This document shows positions 1 through 7,315 of a stretch of 38,807 nt of DNA, piece after piece (the stretch's first letter is position 1; every line of letters starts with the position of its first letter). The notes under the pieces were generated by a model that saw nothing but the letters and a program-made list of their open reading frames with translations, was not told the origin of the DNA and ran no database searches. The position numbers and the translations under genes are program-made. Location of the stretch: assembly GCA_052139675.1 (NCBI GenBank), contig JBKQWE010000128.1:1-38807 (forward strand). Direction: 5' to 3'. The stretch is from JBEKCB01 sp052139675 (GTDB taxonomy: Bacteria; Planctomycetota; Brocadiia; CAIUPP01).

Positions 1-51
1 CTTGCATTATCCGCGCCAAAAGTCCCTTGAGAACGCGCCTTGTGCAAGTTC

Positions 52-131
52 GTCACCCTGAGCGCAGCGAAGGGTCTCATACGCATAACTCAAGAAATGC
101 GTGTGAGATGCTTCGCTGCGCTCAGCATGAC
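52..131. repeat. Palindromic intergenic repeat, family R1, copy 1
   Basis: Imperfect inverted repeat. The arm TGAGCGCAGCGAAG near 59-72 is matched by CTTCGCTGCGCTCA near 111-124, framed by GTCA at the left and TGAC at the right. A second copy lies at 17510-17595. It sits downstream of the acyl-CoA dehydrogenase gene and could end its transcript, but it has no U-run. The rest of 1-271 shows no gene that I can support. Confidence 0.75.
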
Positions 132-271
132 TTCGATAAGGCATCATCTGAGTGAAACACCACACTAGTTTCATATCACAAAAGAGTGGCGCAAGCAAGG
201 GGCGGCGACTGCGAATGAAAAGCGGCGAGCGCGAAGCCCGCAAACCTGCGCCGCGCCGTCCCCGCTTTCCG

Positions 272-2011
272 TCAAGCCTTGGGCAGGTCCGGCCCGAGCA
301 GGTTCTTGTACTCGCGCAGCACCAGGTCGTTGCCGGAGGTGATCGCCGTGTGGTTGGCCGCGGTGCGGATGGCGCTGTCGCGGATGAACTTCTCGGCGAT
401 GATGCGCTTGTGCGGCGAGCGCTGCGCCTCCTCGAGCAGGAGCAGGCCGATCACGCCGGCGCAGGCGGTGTCGCTGAGGCGCTTGCCCATCAGGTCGGTG
501 TACTCGGTGTTCGCCTCGGCCTTGAGGAAGCCCATCGCGTCCTTCAGCCGCTGCTGCGTCTGGCTGGCGAGCGCGGCGAGGAGCGCCGTGCCGCCCTCGT
601 ACGTGCGGTCGGCGCGCTCCGCGAACCAGTCGTCGAGCTTGTCGCCGTTGAGGCCGGCGATGATGGCCACGGCCTGGAGCTCGGAGGTGCCCTCGTAGAT
701 CGTGGTGATGCGCGCGTCGCGGTAGTGGCGTTCGAGGTTGTAGTCGCGCATGTAGCCGCTGCCGCCGAGGACCTGGATCGCCGCGCTGGTGACGCTCAGG
801 CCCATCTCGCAGCAGTAGTACTTCGACATCGGCGTCAGGATGCTCGCCTGCCGGTTGTAGCGGCCGCTCTTCTCCTTGATCTCCTTCGTCTTCGGATCGC
901 TGCGGTCCGCCGTCTCGGCGAGACGCTCGTAGCCCTGCGCCAGGTCCACCACGCGCGAGGTCTCGTAGAGCAGCGACCGCGCGCTCTCGATGCCGACTTT
1001 CATCGAGACGAGCAGGTCGGCCACCTGCGCCATGTCCACGATGCGCTTGCCGAACTGCTCGCGCTCGACCGCGTAAGCGAGCGCGTCGCGGTAGGCCGCC
1101 TCGGCGATGCCGAGCCCTTGCGCGGCGATGCCGATGCGCGCGCCGTTCATCAGCGCCATCACGTACTTCGTCAGCCCGCGCCGGCGCTGGCCGACGAGCT
1201 CGGCGGGGGTGTCCTTGAAGTGCAGCTCGCACGTCGGCGAGCCGTGGATGCCCAGCTTGTTCTCGATCCGGCGGACGACCACCTTCGGGCCTTTATCGCA
1301 GAGCAGCATGCTCAGCCCGCGGCCGTCGCGCGTGCCTTCCTCCGTGCGCGCGAGCACGAGCAGCACGTCGCCGCAGCCGTTGGTGATGAACCGCTTGACG
1401 CCGTTGAGCCGCCACTGGCCGTCCGGGTCCTGGTACGCGCGGAGGCGCACCGCCTGCAGGTCGCTTCCGGCGTCCGGCTCGGTCAGCACCATCGCGCCGG
1501 TCACCTCGCCGCTGCAGAATTTCGGCAGGTAACGCTGCTTCTGGTCCTCGGAGGCGAAGCTGTTGATCGTCTCGGCGATATCCTGCAGGCCGAAGATCGT
1601 CATCAGCGCCGCGTCCGCGCGCGAGACCATCTCGATCGCGGAGGTGTAGAGGATCGTCGGCAGGTTGAGTCCGCCGTAGCGGCGCGGGAGCGTGAAGCCC
1701 ATCAGGTCGGCGCCGGAGAGCGCCTGGAGCGCCTCGCGCGTGCCGCGCGCGTAGGTGACCACGCCGTCCTGGAGCTGCGCGCCTTCGGCATCCACCTCGG
1801 GCGCGCGCGGGGCGACCACGTCGCCGGCGATCTGGCCGACGAGATCGAGGATCCGGCGATAGCCTTCCACCGCGTCCTCGTAAGACGCCGGCGCGTAGGG
1901 GAATTTCTGCCGCTCGCTGAAATCGCCTTCCTTGAGCGCCACGATCTCGCGCAGGTCCATCGTGTCGAAGTGGAAGCGGATGTCGGCGTTGTCGGTGAAG
2001 AAATTAGCCAT
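272..2011 (-). CDS. Acyl-CoA dehydrogenase (long form, 579 aa)
   Basis: FAD enzyme that oxidises an acyl-CoA to the 2-enoyl-CoA and hands electrons to ETF; acts in the cytoplasm in fatty-acid, branched-chain or aromatic acid breakdown. The family signatures are visible: VLTEPDAGSDL (about 175-185, FAD/substrate loop), EREQFGKRI (about 317-325), and TIYEGTSELQ, whose Glu440 is at the position of the usual catalytic base. At 579 residues it is longer than the ~380-residue short-chain type, having an N-terminal extension of about 45 residues and a C-terminal helical region of over 100, like the ~600-residue bacterial FadE-like group. GAGG precedes the ATG by 8 nt. It lies 76 nt downstream of etfA on the same strand, so the likely electron acceptor is encoded next door. 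Chain-length specificity cannot be read from the sequence. Confidence 0.95.
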   Translation of the reverse strand: MANFFTDNADIRFHFDTMDLREIVALKEGDFSERQKFPYAPASYEDAVEGYRRILDLVGQIAGDVVAPRAPEVDAEGAQLQDGVVTYARGTREALQALSGADLMGFTLPRRYGGLNLPTILYTSAIEMVSRADAALMTIFGLQDIAETINSFASEDQKQRYLPKFCSGEVTGAMVLTEPDAGSDLQAVRLRAYQDPDGQWRLNGVKRFITNGCGDVLLVLARTEEGTRDGRGLSMLLCDKGPKVVVRRIENKLGIHGSPTCELHFKDTPAELVGQRRRGLTKYVMALMNGARIGIAAQGLGIAEAAYRDALAYAVEREQFGKRIVDMAQVADLLVSMKVGIESARSLLYETSRVVDLAQGYERLAETADRSDPKTKEIKEKSGRYNRQASILTPMSKYYCCEMGLSVTSAAIQVLGGSGYMRDYNLERHYRDARITTIYEGTSELQAVAIIAGLNGDKLDDWFAERADRTYEGGTALLAALASQTQQRLKDAMGFLKAEANTEYTDLMGKRLSDTACAGVIGLLLLEEAQRSPHKRIIAEKFIRDSAIRTAANHTAITSGNDLVLREYKNLLGPDLPKA

Positions 2012-2045
2012 GAGCTAGCCTCACAATGGAAGTCTGGACTGCGAG

Positions 2046-2086
2046 CGATGAATGACGAGGTACTTCGTCATTCGTCCCTCATACTT
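2046..2086. repeat. Small hairpin between etfA and the dehydrogenase gene
   Basis: AATGACGA (2051-2058) and TCGTCATT (2065-2072) form a perfect 8-bp stem with a 6-nt loop. Further flanking bases (GATGAATGACG / CGTCATTCGTC) extend the resemblance. It lies between two co-directional genes and might modulate the etfA/dehydrogenase ratio; that is inference. Confidence 0.6.
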
Positions 2087-2087
2087 C

Positions 2088-3104
2088 TCACTTGCTCTTA
2101 TACGCCTTGATGAGCATCGGGATGACCACGTTCAGGTCGCCGACGATGCCGTAGTGCGCGACGTCGAAGATCGGCGCTTCGCGGTCGGTGTTGATGGCGA
2201 TGATCTTCGCGGATTCCTGCATGCCCGCCCGGTGCTGCACCGCGCCGGAGATGCCGCAGGCGATGTAGAGCTTCGGCCGCACCGTGGTGCCGGTCTGGCC
2301 GACCTGGTGATCCTTCGGGATGAAGCCGCTGTCCACGGCCGAGCGCGAGGCGCCGACGACCCCGCCGATGGCGTGCGCCAGGTCGAAGAGCAGTTTGAAA
2401 TTCTCCTTGCTGCCGACGCCCGCGCCGCCGCTGACGACGATGTTCGCCGCGCGCAGGTTGACCGTCTTCTCCTTGTGCTCGCGGTGGAGGATCTCCAGCA
2501 GGAAATCCTCGTCGCGGAACGCGGCCTTCACCGGCAGGATTTTGCCCTTGCGCTTCGCGTCGGGCGGCGTCATCTTCATGACGCCTTCGCGCACGGTGGC
2601 CATCTGCGGGCGCGTCTCGGGGCAGACGATCGTGGCGATGATGTTGCCGCCGAAGGCGGGCCGGATCTGGTAGAGCAGGTCCTTGTATTCCTTGCCGCCG
2701 CCCGGCTCGGAGTGGTCGCCGATCTGCAGGTCGGTGCAGTCGGCGGTGAGGCCGGCCTTCAGTTCGCTGGCGATGCGCGGGGCCAGGTCGCGGCCGACGG
2801 GCGAGGCGCCGAACAGGACGATCTGCGGCTGCGCCTTGCGGATCACCTCGCTCACCACGCGCGAGTAGGGCAGCGTGCGATACTGCCGCAGCCGCGCGTC
2901 TTCGGCGACGTGGACCTCGTCGCAGCCGTGCGCCACCAGCTTCTCCGCGAGGCTGGCGATGTGCTCGCCGCAGACCACCGCCGAGAGCCCCACGCTCAGC
3001 CGGTCGGCCAGCTCGCGGCCTTTGCAGACCAGTTCGAGCGAGACGTCGGCGGGCCGGCCTTCGTTCTGCTCGACGAACACCATTACGTCGTTCTTGCCTG
3101 ACAT
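2088..3104 (-). CDS. etfA: Electron transfer flavoprotein alpha subunit
   Basis: FAD-binding subunit of ETF, the soluble carrier that takes electrons from acyl-CoA dehydrogenases to the quinone pool, or bifurcates them in anaerobes. It is 338 aa, the usual length. The N-terminal alpha/beta domain is followed by the C-terminal FAD domain with VSGGAGVGSKENF, GASRSAVDSGFIP, HQVGQTG, IACGISGAVQH and INTDREAPIFDVAHYG, the hallmark FAD-contact segments. There is no fused ferredoxin domain. GAGGTGG lies 7 nt before the ATG. It has its own strong promoter (3355-3383) followed by a ~245-nt leader, and is probably co-transcribed with the dehydrogenase gene 76 nt downstream. Confidence 0.97.
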   Translation of the reverse strand: MSGKNDVMVFVEQNEGRPADVSLELVCKGRELADRLSVGLSAVVCGEHIASLAEKLVAHGCDEVHVAEDARLRQYRTLPYSRVVSEVIRKAQPQIVLFGASPVGRDLAPRIASELKAGLTADCTDLQIGDHSEPGGGKEYKDLLYQIRPAFGGNIIATIVCPETRPQMATVREGVMKMTPPDAKRKGKILPVKAAFRDEDFLLEILHREHKEKTVNLRAANIVVSGGAGVGSKENFKLLFDLAHAIGGVVGASRSAVDSGFIPKDHQVGQTGTTVRPKLYIACGISGAVQHRAGMQESAKIIAINTDREAPIFDVAHYGIVGDLNVVIPMLIKAYKSK

Positions 3105-3128
3105 TCGCTTTCCACCTCAACACCACGG

Positions 3129-3270
3129 TTTATGACAAATTGGGTTCGTTTTTCCAGCTCGCTCCGTTCCCGCCTGAGATGCGCTTCCCGCTCGTGTTGC
3201 TTTTTGCTACGGACTATTTACGACAAGCTGGGTTCGTTTTTTCAAACCGATTTGGATTCGTTTTTTCAAA
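3129..3270. repeat. Three direct repeats in the etfA leader
   Basis: Three related units lie at 3129-3155, 3217-3246 and 3248-3270. The shared core is TTGGGTTCGTTTTTTC, preceded in the first two by TTTA(T/C)GACAA. They fill most of the 337-base gap between etfA and etfB, which holds no gene. All lie inside the predicted etfA 5' leader. Confidence 0.7.
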
Positions 3271-3354
3271 TCACTTCTTGCGCGTTAGCTTATTCCCATC
3301 AATAACTTGCAAATTTCGCTGCTCGGCCGCTCTTCAGCGCCCATTCGCAGAGGG

Positions 3355-3383
3355 AGTATATCATAAGTTTTCTTGCATGTCAA
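3355..3383 (-). promoter_or_regulatory. Sigma-70 promoter for etfA
   Basis: On the minus strand, TTGACA (3378-3383), a 17-nt spacer, then TATACT (3355-3360), with TGA immediately before it giving an extended -10. Expected start near 3348, giving a leader of about 245 nt. Confidence 0.8.
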
Positions 3384-3441
3384 GCGAATAGTGCGAAAAA
3401 GTTTCTGTTTTCCGGCCGCCGCCGCGCCGCGCGGGAGGCCC

Positions 3442-4368
3442 TTACCCGATGATGTGCTCCTCGACAAGTCCCTTCACGAGCCCGCGGATGCCCTCGTCGC
3501 TCGGCTCGATCCAGGCCAGGTCGCGGCCCTTGAAGACGATGGACTCGATTTTTTTCACCTTCGTCGGCGAGCCGCGCCCGCCGATCCTCCCGGCGTCCGC
3601 GCCGACGGTATCGGCGTCCCAGAGCGTCAGGGTCCGCTTCTCGCGCACGGCGGCGGCGATGAGCGGCGCGGCCGCGGCGGCGATCTCCGCGTCGGTCGGG
3701 GTGCGGCCGGACTGCTCGATCTGCTTGCGGATGCGGCCGGCGATCTCCGGCGCGGTGGTGTAATGGAGGTACTGGAGCAGCCGCTTGGCGCGCGGCGGAC
3801 GCGGCTCGTTCGCCGTGCCGGTCACCGTCAGCAACAGCGGCAGTTGCGCGCGGACGCGCTCGAACCCGCCCTCGATGGCGCGCTCGATCTCGATCGTGCG
3901 GCCGTCGAGCTTCAGGACTTTCTCCACGTACGTCACCTGGTTGATCCCGAGTTTCTCGGCCGTCTGCGGGCCGACCTGGGCGGTGTCGCCGTCAATGGCC
4001 TGCCGGCCGCCGATGACCAGGTCGAAGTCGCCGATCTTGCGGATCGCGCAGCCGAGCGCGTAGGAGGTCGCCAGCGTATCGGCGGCGGCGAAGCGGCGGT
4101 CGGAGAGGAGGATCGCCTCGTCCGCGCCGCGATAGAGCGCGTCGCGCAGCAGCTCGCACGCCGCCGGCGGACCCATCGTAATCAGCGTCACGCGCCCGCC
4201 GAACCGGTCGCGCAGGTCCAGCGCCAGCTCGAGCGCGTTGAGGTCCTCGGGGTTGAAGATCGCCGGCAGGGCGGCGCGGTTGACCGTGCCGTCGTCCTTC
4301 ATCGCCTGCCCGGTGATGTTCTTCGTGTCCGGGACCTGCTTCGCGAGCACGATGCAGTGATATGGCAT
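3442..4368 (-). CDS. etfB: Electron transfer flavoprotein beta subunit, enlarged
   Basis: Beta subunit of ETF, partner of the EtfA encoded downstream; binds AMP or, in bifurcating ETFs, a second FAD. Start chosen at MPYHCIVLAKQVPDT (ATG 4368), the normal EtfB N-terminus, with AAGGTG 6 nt upstream; an in-frame extension to 4464 is ignored because the promoter lies inside it. Family motifs include VIGGRQAIDGDTAQVGPQ (119-136) and GSPTKVKKIE (266-275). At 308 aa it exceeds the typical ~255-265; the excess is a charged, alanine-rich segment at about residues 200-245 between the TANEPRPPRAKR and SPTKVKK motifs. Its own promoter lies at 4476-4504. Confidence 0.95.
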   Translation of the reverse strand: MPYHCIVLAKQVPDTKNITGQAMKDDGTVNRAALPAIFNPEDLNALELALDLRDRFGGRVTLITMGPPAACELLRDALYRGADEAILLSDRRFAAADTLATSYALGCAIRKIGDFDLVIGGRQAIDGDTAQVGPQTAEKLGINQVTYVEKVLKLDGRTIEIERAIEGGFERVRAQLPLLLTVTGTANEPRPPRAKRLLQYLHYTTAPEIAGRIRKQIEQSGRTPTDAEIAAAAAPLIAAAVREKRTLTLWDADTVGADAGRIGGRGSPTKVKKIESIVFKGRDLAWIEPSDEGIRGLVKGLVEEHIIG

Positions 4369-4475
4369 AGTGCACCTTGCATCAGAGACCAGGAGGAGCA
4401 TTGCGCCCGGCTCCGTCAGGCGCGGCCGGATAAGGAGTCCGCCTGTTTGCGCGAACACGGGCATTCGGGAGGCGG

Positions 4476-4504
4476 AGTATATCAGGCGCGGGATGGGAGG
4501 TCAA
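4476..4504 (-). promoter_or_regulatory. Sigma-70 promoter for etfB
   Basis: On the minus strand, TTGACC (4499-4504), 17-nt spacer, TATACT (4476-4481) with an upstream TGA. The TGATATACTCC block is identical to that of the etfA promoter. Leader about 100 nt. Confidence 0.78.
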
Positions 4505-4520
4505 GTTTCCGCCGCGCAGC

Positions 4521-4955
4521 CTACTCCAGCCGGCCGATCACGAAGGACATCAGCAGGATGATGAGGACGGTCAGGGTGATGAACGTGTAGGCGCGGTCGC
4601 GCTGGTAGACGAACGCCAGGATCGAGACGGCGACGCGCGTGACAGGCGTGAGGATCAGCAGCAACAGGCCGACCGCGACGATCGCTTCGCCCCGCGTGTG
4701 CAGCGCGCCCTGGAACACCGCCGACAGGGTGTGCGGGAAATCCGCGCCGGGCTGCGTGAGTTTCTCCAGTCCCGCGCTCGAGGACAGGAACTCCGGATGG
4801 TGCACGAAGATCAGCACCAGGCCGATGAGGACGACCGCCAGGCTCGTGACGACGCCGACGCGCAGCACCCAACTGATGACGATTTCCACGCGCACCACGC
4901 GCCGGTCCTCCGGCGGAGCGGAAGGCGATGCGGCGTCGGAGCCGTTGGAGGCCAT
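4521..4955 (-). CDS. DUF1634 family membrane protein
   Basis: A 144-residue protein beginning MASNGSDAASPSAPPEDRR, then three hydrophobic segments: about 30-50 (ISWVLRVGVVTSLAVVLIGL), 90-115 and 122-142. This is the layout of DUF1634, small membrane proteins whose genes recur beside TauE/SafE permeases. The gene follows the TauE gene with 2 nt between stop and start, and AAAGGA lies about 8 nt before the ATG inside the end of that gene, so the two are translationally linked. It probably modulates or assembles with the transporter; the biochemical role of the family is unknown to me. Confidence 0.85.
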   Translation of the reverse strand: MASNGSDAASPSAPPEDRRVVRVEIVISWVLRVGVVTSLAVVLIGLVLIFVHHPEFLSSSAGLEKLTQPGADFPHTLSAVFQGALHTRGEAIVAVGLLLLILTPVTRVAVSILAFVYQRDRAYTFITLTVLIILLMSFVIGRLE

Positions 4956-4957
4956 GA

Positions 4958-5800
4958 TTAGTGTCCTTTCAATCCCTTGAGGAGCATCTGCACCGAGACG
5001 ATGAGCAGCACAACCACGAAGACGTACCGGATGAGGGCGTTGTGCAGCCGGCCCATGACGCGCGCGCCGACCATCGCGCCGACGAGGATCCCGGCCGCGA
5101 CCGGGCCGGCGATGAACGGGTTGATGTCGCCGCGCGCGAAATACAGCCCCGCGCTGGCGGCGGCGGTGACGCCGATCATGAAGTTGCTCGTCGCGGTGGA
5201 GACCTTGATCGGCAGGCGCATCCCCAGGTCCATGGCCGGCACCTTGAGCACGCCGGAGCCGATGCCCAGCAGCCCGCTCATCATGCCGGCGATGTACATC
5301 AGTCCCAACCCCAGGCGCGCGCGGACGACGCGGTAAGACACTTCCTTGTTGAGCGCGCCGTCGTAATAACTGCCGTGCAGGCGCAGGGCATTCGCCCACG
5401 GCGTGCCCTCGCCTTCGTCGCTGGCCATGTTGCGGCGCTGGCGCAGCATCATCACCGCCGAGGCGGCCATGACGACGCCGAAGACCACGAACAGCCAGCG
5501 TCCCGCGATGCGGCCGGCCATGTAGCCGCCGGTCAGCGCGCCGAGCGTCGTGGCGATCTCGAGCACCATCGCCACGCGCAGGTTCGTCATGCGCTCGCGC
5601 ACGTACGCCGCCGCCGCGCCGCTGGAGGTGGCGATGATCGAGACGATGCTCGCGCCGATGGCGTAGCGGATGTCCACCTTCAGCGCCAGGGTCAGCATCG
5701 GGATCACGATCAGCCCGCCGCCCAACCCCAACAGCGAACCGATGAATCCGCCGACGATGGAGACGAAGAAGCAGATGAGGACGAATTCAAGCGCAGTCAT
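4958..5800 (-). CDS. TauE/SafE family sulfite/organosulfonate exporter
   Basis: Inner-membrane permease of the TSUP family (sulfite, sulfoacetate, thiosulfate or similar anions). 280 aa with two related halves. The first begins FVGSLLGLGGG-like: ISIVGGFIGSLLGLGGGLIVIP at about 14-35; the second repeats it as MMSGLLGIGSGVLKVPAM at about 168-185. About eight hydrophobic segments are visible. The two glycine-rich GxGGG/GIGSG boxes are the family signature. First gene of a two-gene unit with the DUF1634 protein. The ion it moves cannot be told; no sulfonate-degradation genes are nearby. Confidence 0.9.
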   Translation of the reverse strand: MTALEFVLICFFVSIVGGFIGSLLGLGGGLIVIPMLTLALKVDIRYAIGASIVSIIATSSGAAAAYVRERMTNLRVAMVLEIATTLGALTGGYMAGRIAGRWLFVVFGVVMAASAVMMLRQRRNMASDEGEGTPWANALRLHGSYYDGALNKEVSYRVVRARLGLGLMYIAGMMSGLLGIGSGVLKVPAMDLGMRLPIKVSTATSNFMIGVTAAASAGLYFARGDINPFIAGPVAAGILVGAMVGARVMGRLHNALIRYVFVVVLLIVSVQMLLKGLKGH

Positions 5801-5836
5801 TATCGCTCTTTATATAAACAAAGGAGCCGTCTCAGC

Positions 5837-5864
5837 CACGGATTGCACGGATGGCCACGGATTA
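5837..5864. repeat. Short direct-repeat element CACGGATTGCACGGATGG
   Basis: Three CACGGAT units in 28 bases between the TauE gene and the nucleotidyltransferase-like gene. This is the sort of low-complexity intergenic repeat seen elsewhere in the window in related forms (23281-23360, 35068-35098). Confidence 0.45.
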
Positions 5865-5892
5865 CCGGCTTCGGGTCCAAGAGCCAGAGGCG

Positions 5893-6528
5893 CTATCGGT
5901 ACTCGGCCCGCACGGCGCCGGCGTGCCCCGCCCTGCGAGCGATCGCGTCGAGGCGGAGGGCCAGCAGCGGTCCGAGCTGCCGCCGGACGAACGACCGCAG
6001 CGCGCGGTAGCCCTCCGGCGAAATGGTCATGATGAGCGACGCGGCGTCTTGTTCGTCTTTCTCCTCCATGGTGGCGATCTTCATGGCGACCAGGTAGTTC
6101 TTCGGGACCACGGGGACTTTCAATTTCCCCACCGTGAACCTGGGGCCGCTCCTGCGGGCGGCGCGGATGGCGCCGGCGAACAGGTCCGAGAGTTCCGGAT
6201 GACGATCCACGAAATCCACCGTCACCGGTCCGCCGCGGACCGCGAACCCTCCGATGCTGAGCGGCTTCGGGCGATAGCCCTTGGCGACGGACGCCCTGGC
6301 GATGCGGCCGAGGTCCTCGTGGAAAACTGCGAAATCCACGTCCTTCGTATAGGCGTGCTGCTCCGGCGGCAGATAAAGCCAGACGGCCACGCGGCCGACG
6401 AGCGCATAGCCGACGCCCGCCAGTTCCAGAATCTCGACGCCGGCCCTGGCCGAGGGCGCCGGGTCGAAAGCGGGCAGTTCCCGCGCGCTGCGCGCCGGAC
6501 GGCGGATGGCTTTAACCTTCACGATCAT
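5893..6528 (-). CDS. Nucleotidyltransferase-fold hypothetical protein
   Basis: 211 residues, not firmly recognised. Around 35-70 it reads GYALVGRVAVWLY followed by YTKDVDFAVF, which fits the G-x-A ... T-x-D-x-D pattern of nucleotidyltransferase-fold proteins such as the AbiEii/DUF6036-like groups, with DVD supplying the two acidic residues. Later come VTVDFVDRH (a possible third acidic strand) and VPKNYLVAMKIATMEEKDEQDAASL, which resembles the K-x-A-x-x-x-R-x-K-D-x-D segment after the catalytic core in those families. AAGGAG lies only 2 nt before ATG 6528 but 8 nt before GTG 6522, so the true start may be GTG 6522. The role is unknown; no antitoxin partner is evident, and repeat R2 copy 1 lies just upstream. 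Confidence 0.6.
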   Translation of the reverse strand: MIVKVKAIRRPARSARELPAFDPAPSARAGVEILELAGVGYALVGRVAVWLYLPPEQHAYTKDVDFAVFHEDLGRIARASVAKGYRPKPLSIGGFAVRGGPVTVDFVDRHPELSDLFAGAIRAARRSGPRFTVGKLKVPVVPKNYLVAMKIATMEEKDEQDAASLIMTISPEGYRALRSFVRRQLGPLLALRLDAIARRAGHAGAVRAEYR

Positions 6529-6549
6529 CGCTCCTTGAGCGTTCCTGCC

Positions 6550-6611
6550 GATCGTCCTCGGCCTCGTCGTCGGTCGTTATAACCAGTTCGAGGACGAGGA
6601 CGAGTACGATC
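6550..6611. repeat. GAGGAC palindromic element, family R2, copy 1
   Basis: 62-bp inverted repeat bounded by GATCGT and ACGATC, with arms made of TCCTCG/CGAGGA units. The core, on the minus strand, contains CGAACTGGTTATAACGACC, related to the cores of copies at 19067-19154 and 27541-27618. Confidence 0.8.
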
Positions 6612-6676
6612 TGGGGCGCGCCGTGCCGCGCCGCAATTCTGCCACTTCAGAAAGGATGACGCATCGCAGATGCACA

Positions 6677-7297
6677 TCATGCTGACTGGGATACTAACGC
6701 GTCAAGTCCTTCCTTGAAAACTCGGAAACTCGTCGAGGAGTTTCGCAAGGGATCCATGTATGTGGATATGTTCCGAGCTGCCTCTATTTTCGGAAGCCCC
6801 GCAGAGTAATATCCGGCGTTCTTGAGTACGCGCTCAAGGGCTTCCCACGTACCGCCGGCGATGGCATCCGGATTCCTATACTTGGCCTTTTGCCCTAATG
6901 TTCTGGGTACTCGGGGGTATGCTCTGGCAAGAGCTTGGACGTCGCCAAAAAACCACGCCTCTAGCTCCTCGACCGCGAGACGATTAACAACTTGAAAACG
7001 CCGCCTCCCGTGCGCAGCAGTTTTCGTGAGAAGCTTTGCCTGCGCTGCATCATTCTCTAATCTGTCTTTTAGCTCCCGGCAATCCTCCCGGTCCTCGTCC
7101 ACGAGCACGACGATGCAAGAGTCACGCGGCAACCACCCTCTATAGCCTCTAAGACGGCTGGGCAATTTGGAGAGTAAATCTGTTTTTCCATCGAAGACAC
7201 GGACGTTGAACACGTGACCTGCGCGGAGCATTTTGGGGAGAAGATTTCGCAGCGCTGCCTCGGCGGAGCGCTCCTCTACTAGAAACTCGATTTGCAC
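6677..7297 (-). CDS. DUF4276 family protein, TOPRIM-like
   Basis: 206 residues with the features of DUF4276. The N-terminus FLVEERSAEAAL gives the acidic residue of a TOPRIM-like fold (Glu8/Glu9), and VVLVDEDRED gives the D-x-D pair (Asp67, Asp69). A later conserved stretch, RLAVEELEAWFFGD (about 107-120), is typical of the family. TOPRIM proteins cut or bind nucleic acids, so a nuclease role is plausible but not shown. GTG start with AAGGAG about 11 nt upstream. The gene begins 18 nt after the AAA ATPase gene ends, so the two form one unit. Base composition is lower in GC than the flanking aro and etf genes, which suggests acquisition. Confidence 0.82.
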   Translation of the reverse strand: MQIEFLVEERSAEAALRNLLPKMLRAGHVFNVRVFDGKTDLLSKLPSRLRGYRGWLPRDSCIVVLVDEDREDCRELKDRLENDAAQAKLLTKTAAHGRRRFQVVNRLAVEELEAWFFGDVQALARAYPRVPRTLGQKAKYRNPDAIAGGTWEALERVLKNAGYYSAGLPKIEAARNISTYMDPLRNSSTSFRVFKEGLDALVSQSA

Positions 7298-7315
7298 AGT
7301 CGCCTATTCTCCTTC

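Noticed and set aside
152..2110. A 652-residue open frame on the plus strand opposite the acyl-CoA dehydrogenase gene, and similar long frames opposite other genes (for example 2052-3101, 12891-14408, 26543-29497, 32709-34910)
   Set aside because: They are rich in Ala/Arg/Val/Leu/Asp/His without any recognisable domain and mirror high-GC codon use of the real gene on the other strand.
3129..3270. CRISPR array in the etfA leader
   Set aside because: Only three units with unequal spacing (about 60 and 1 bases apart), degenerate sequence and no cas genes.
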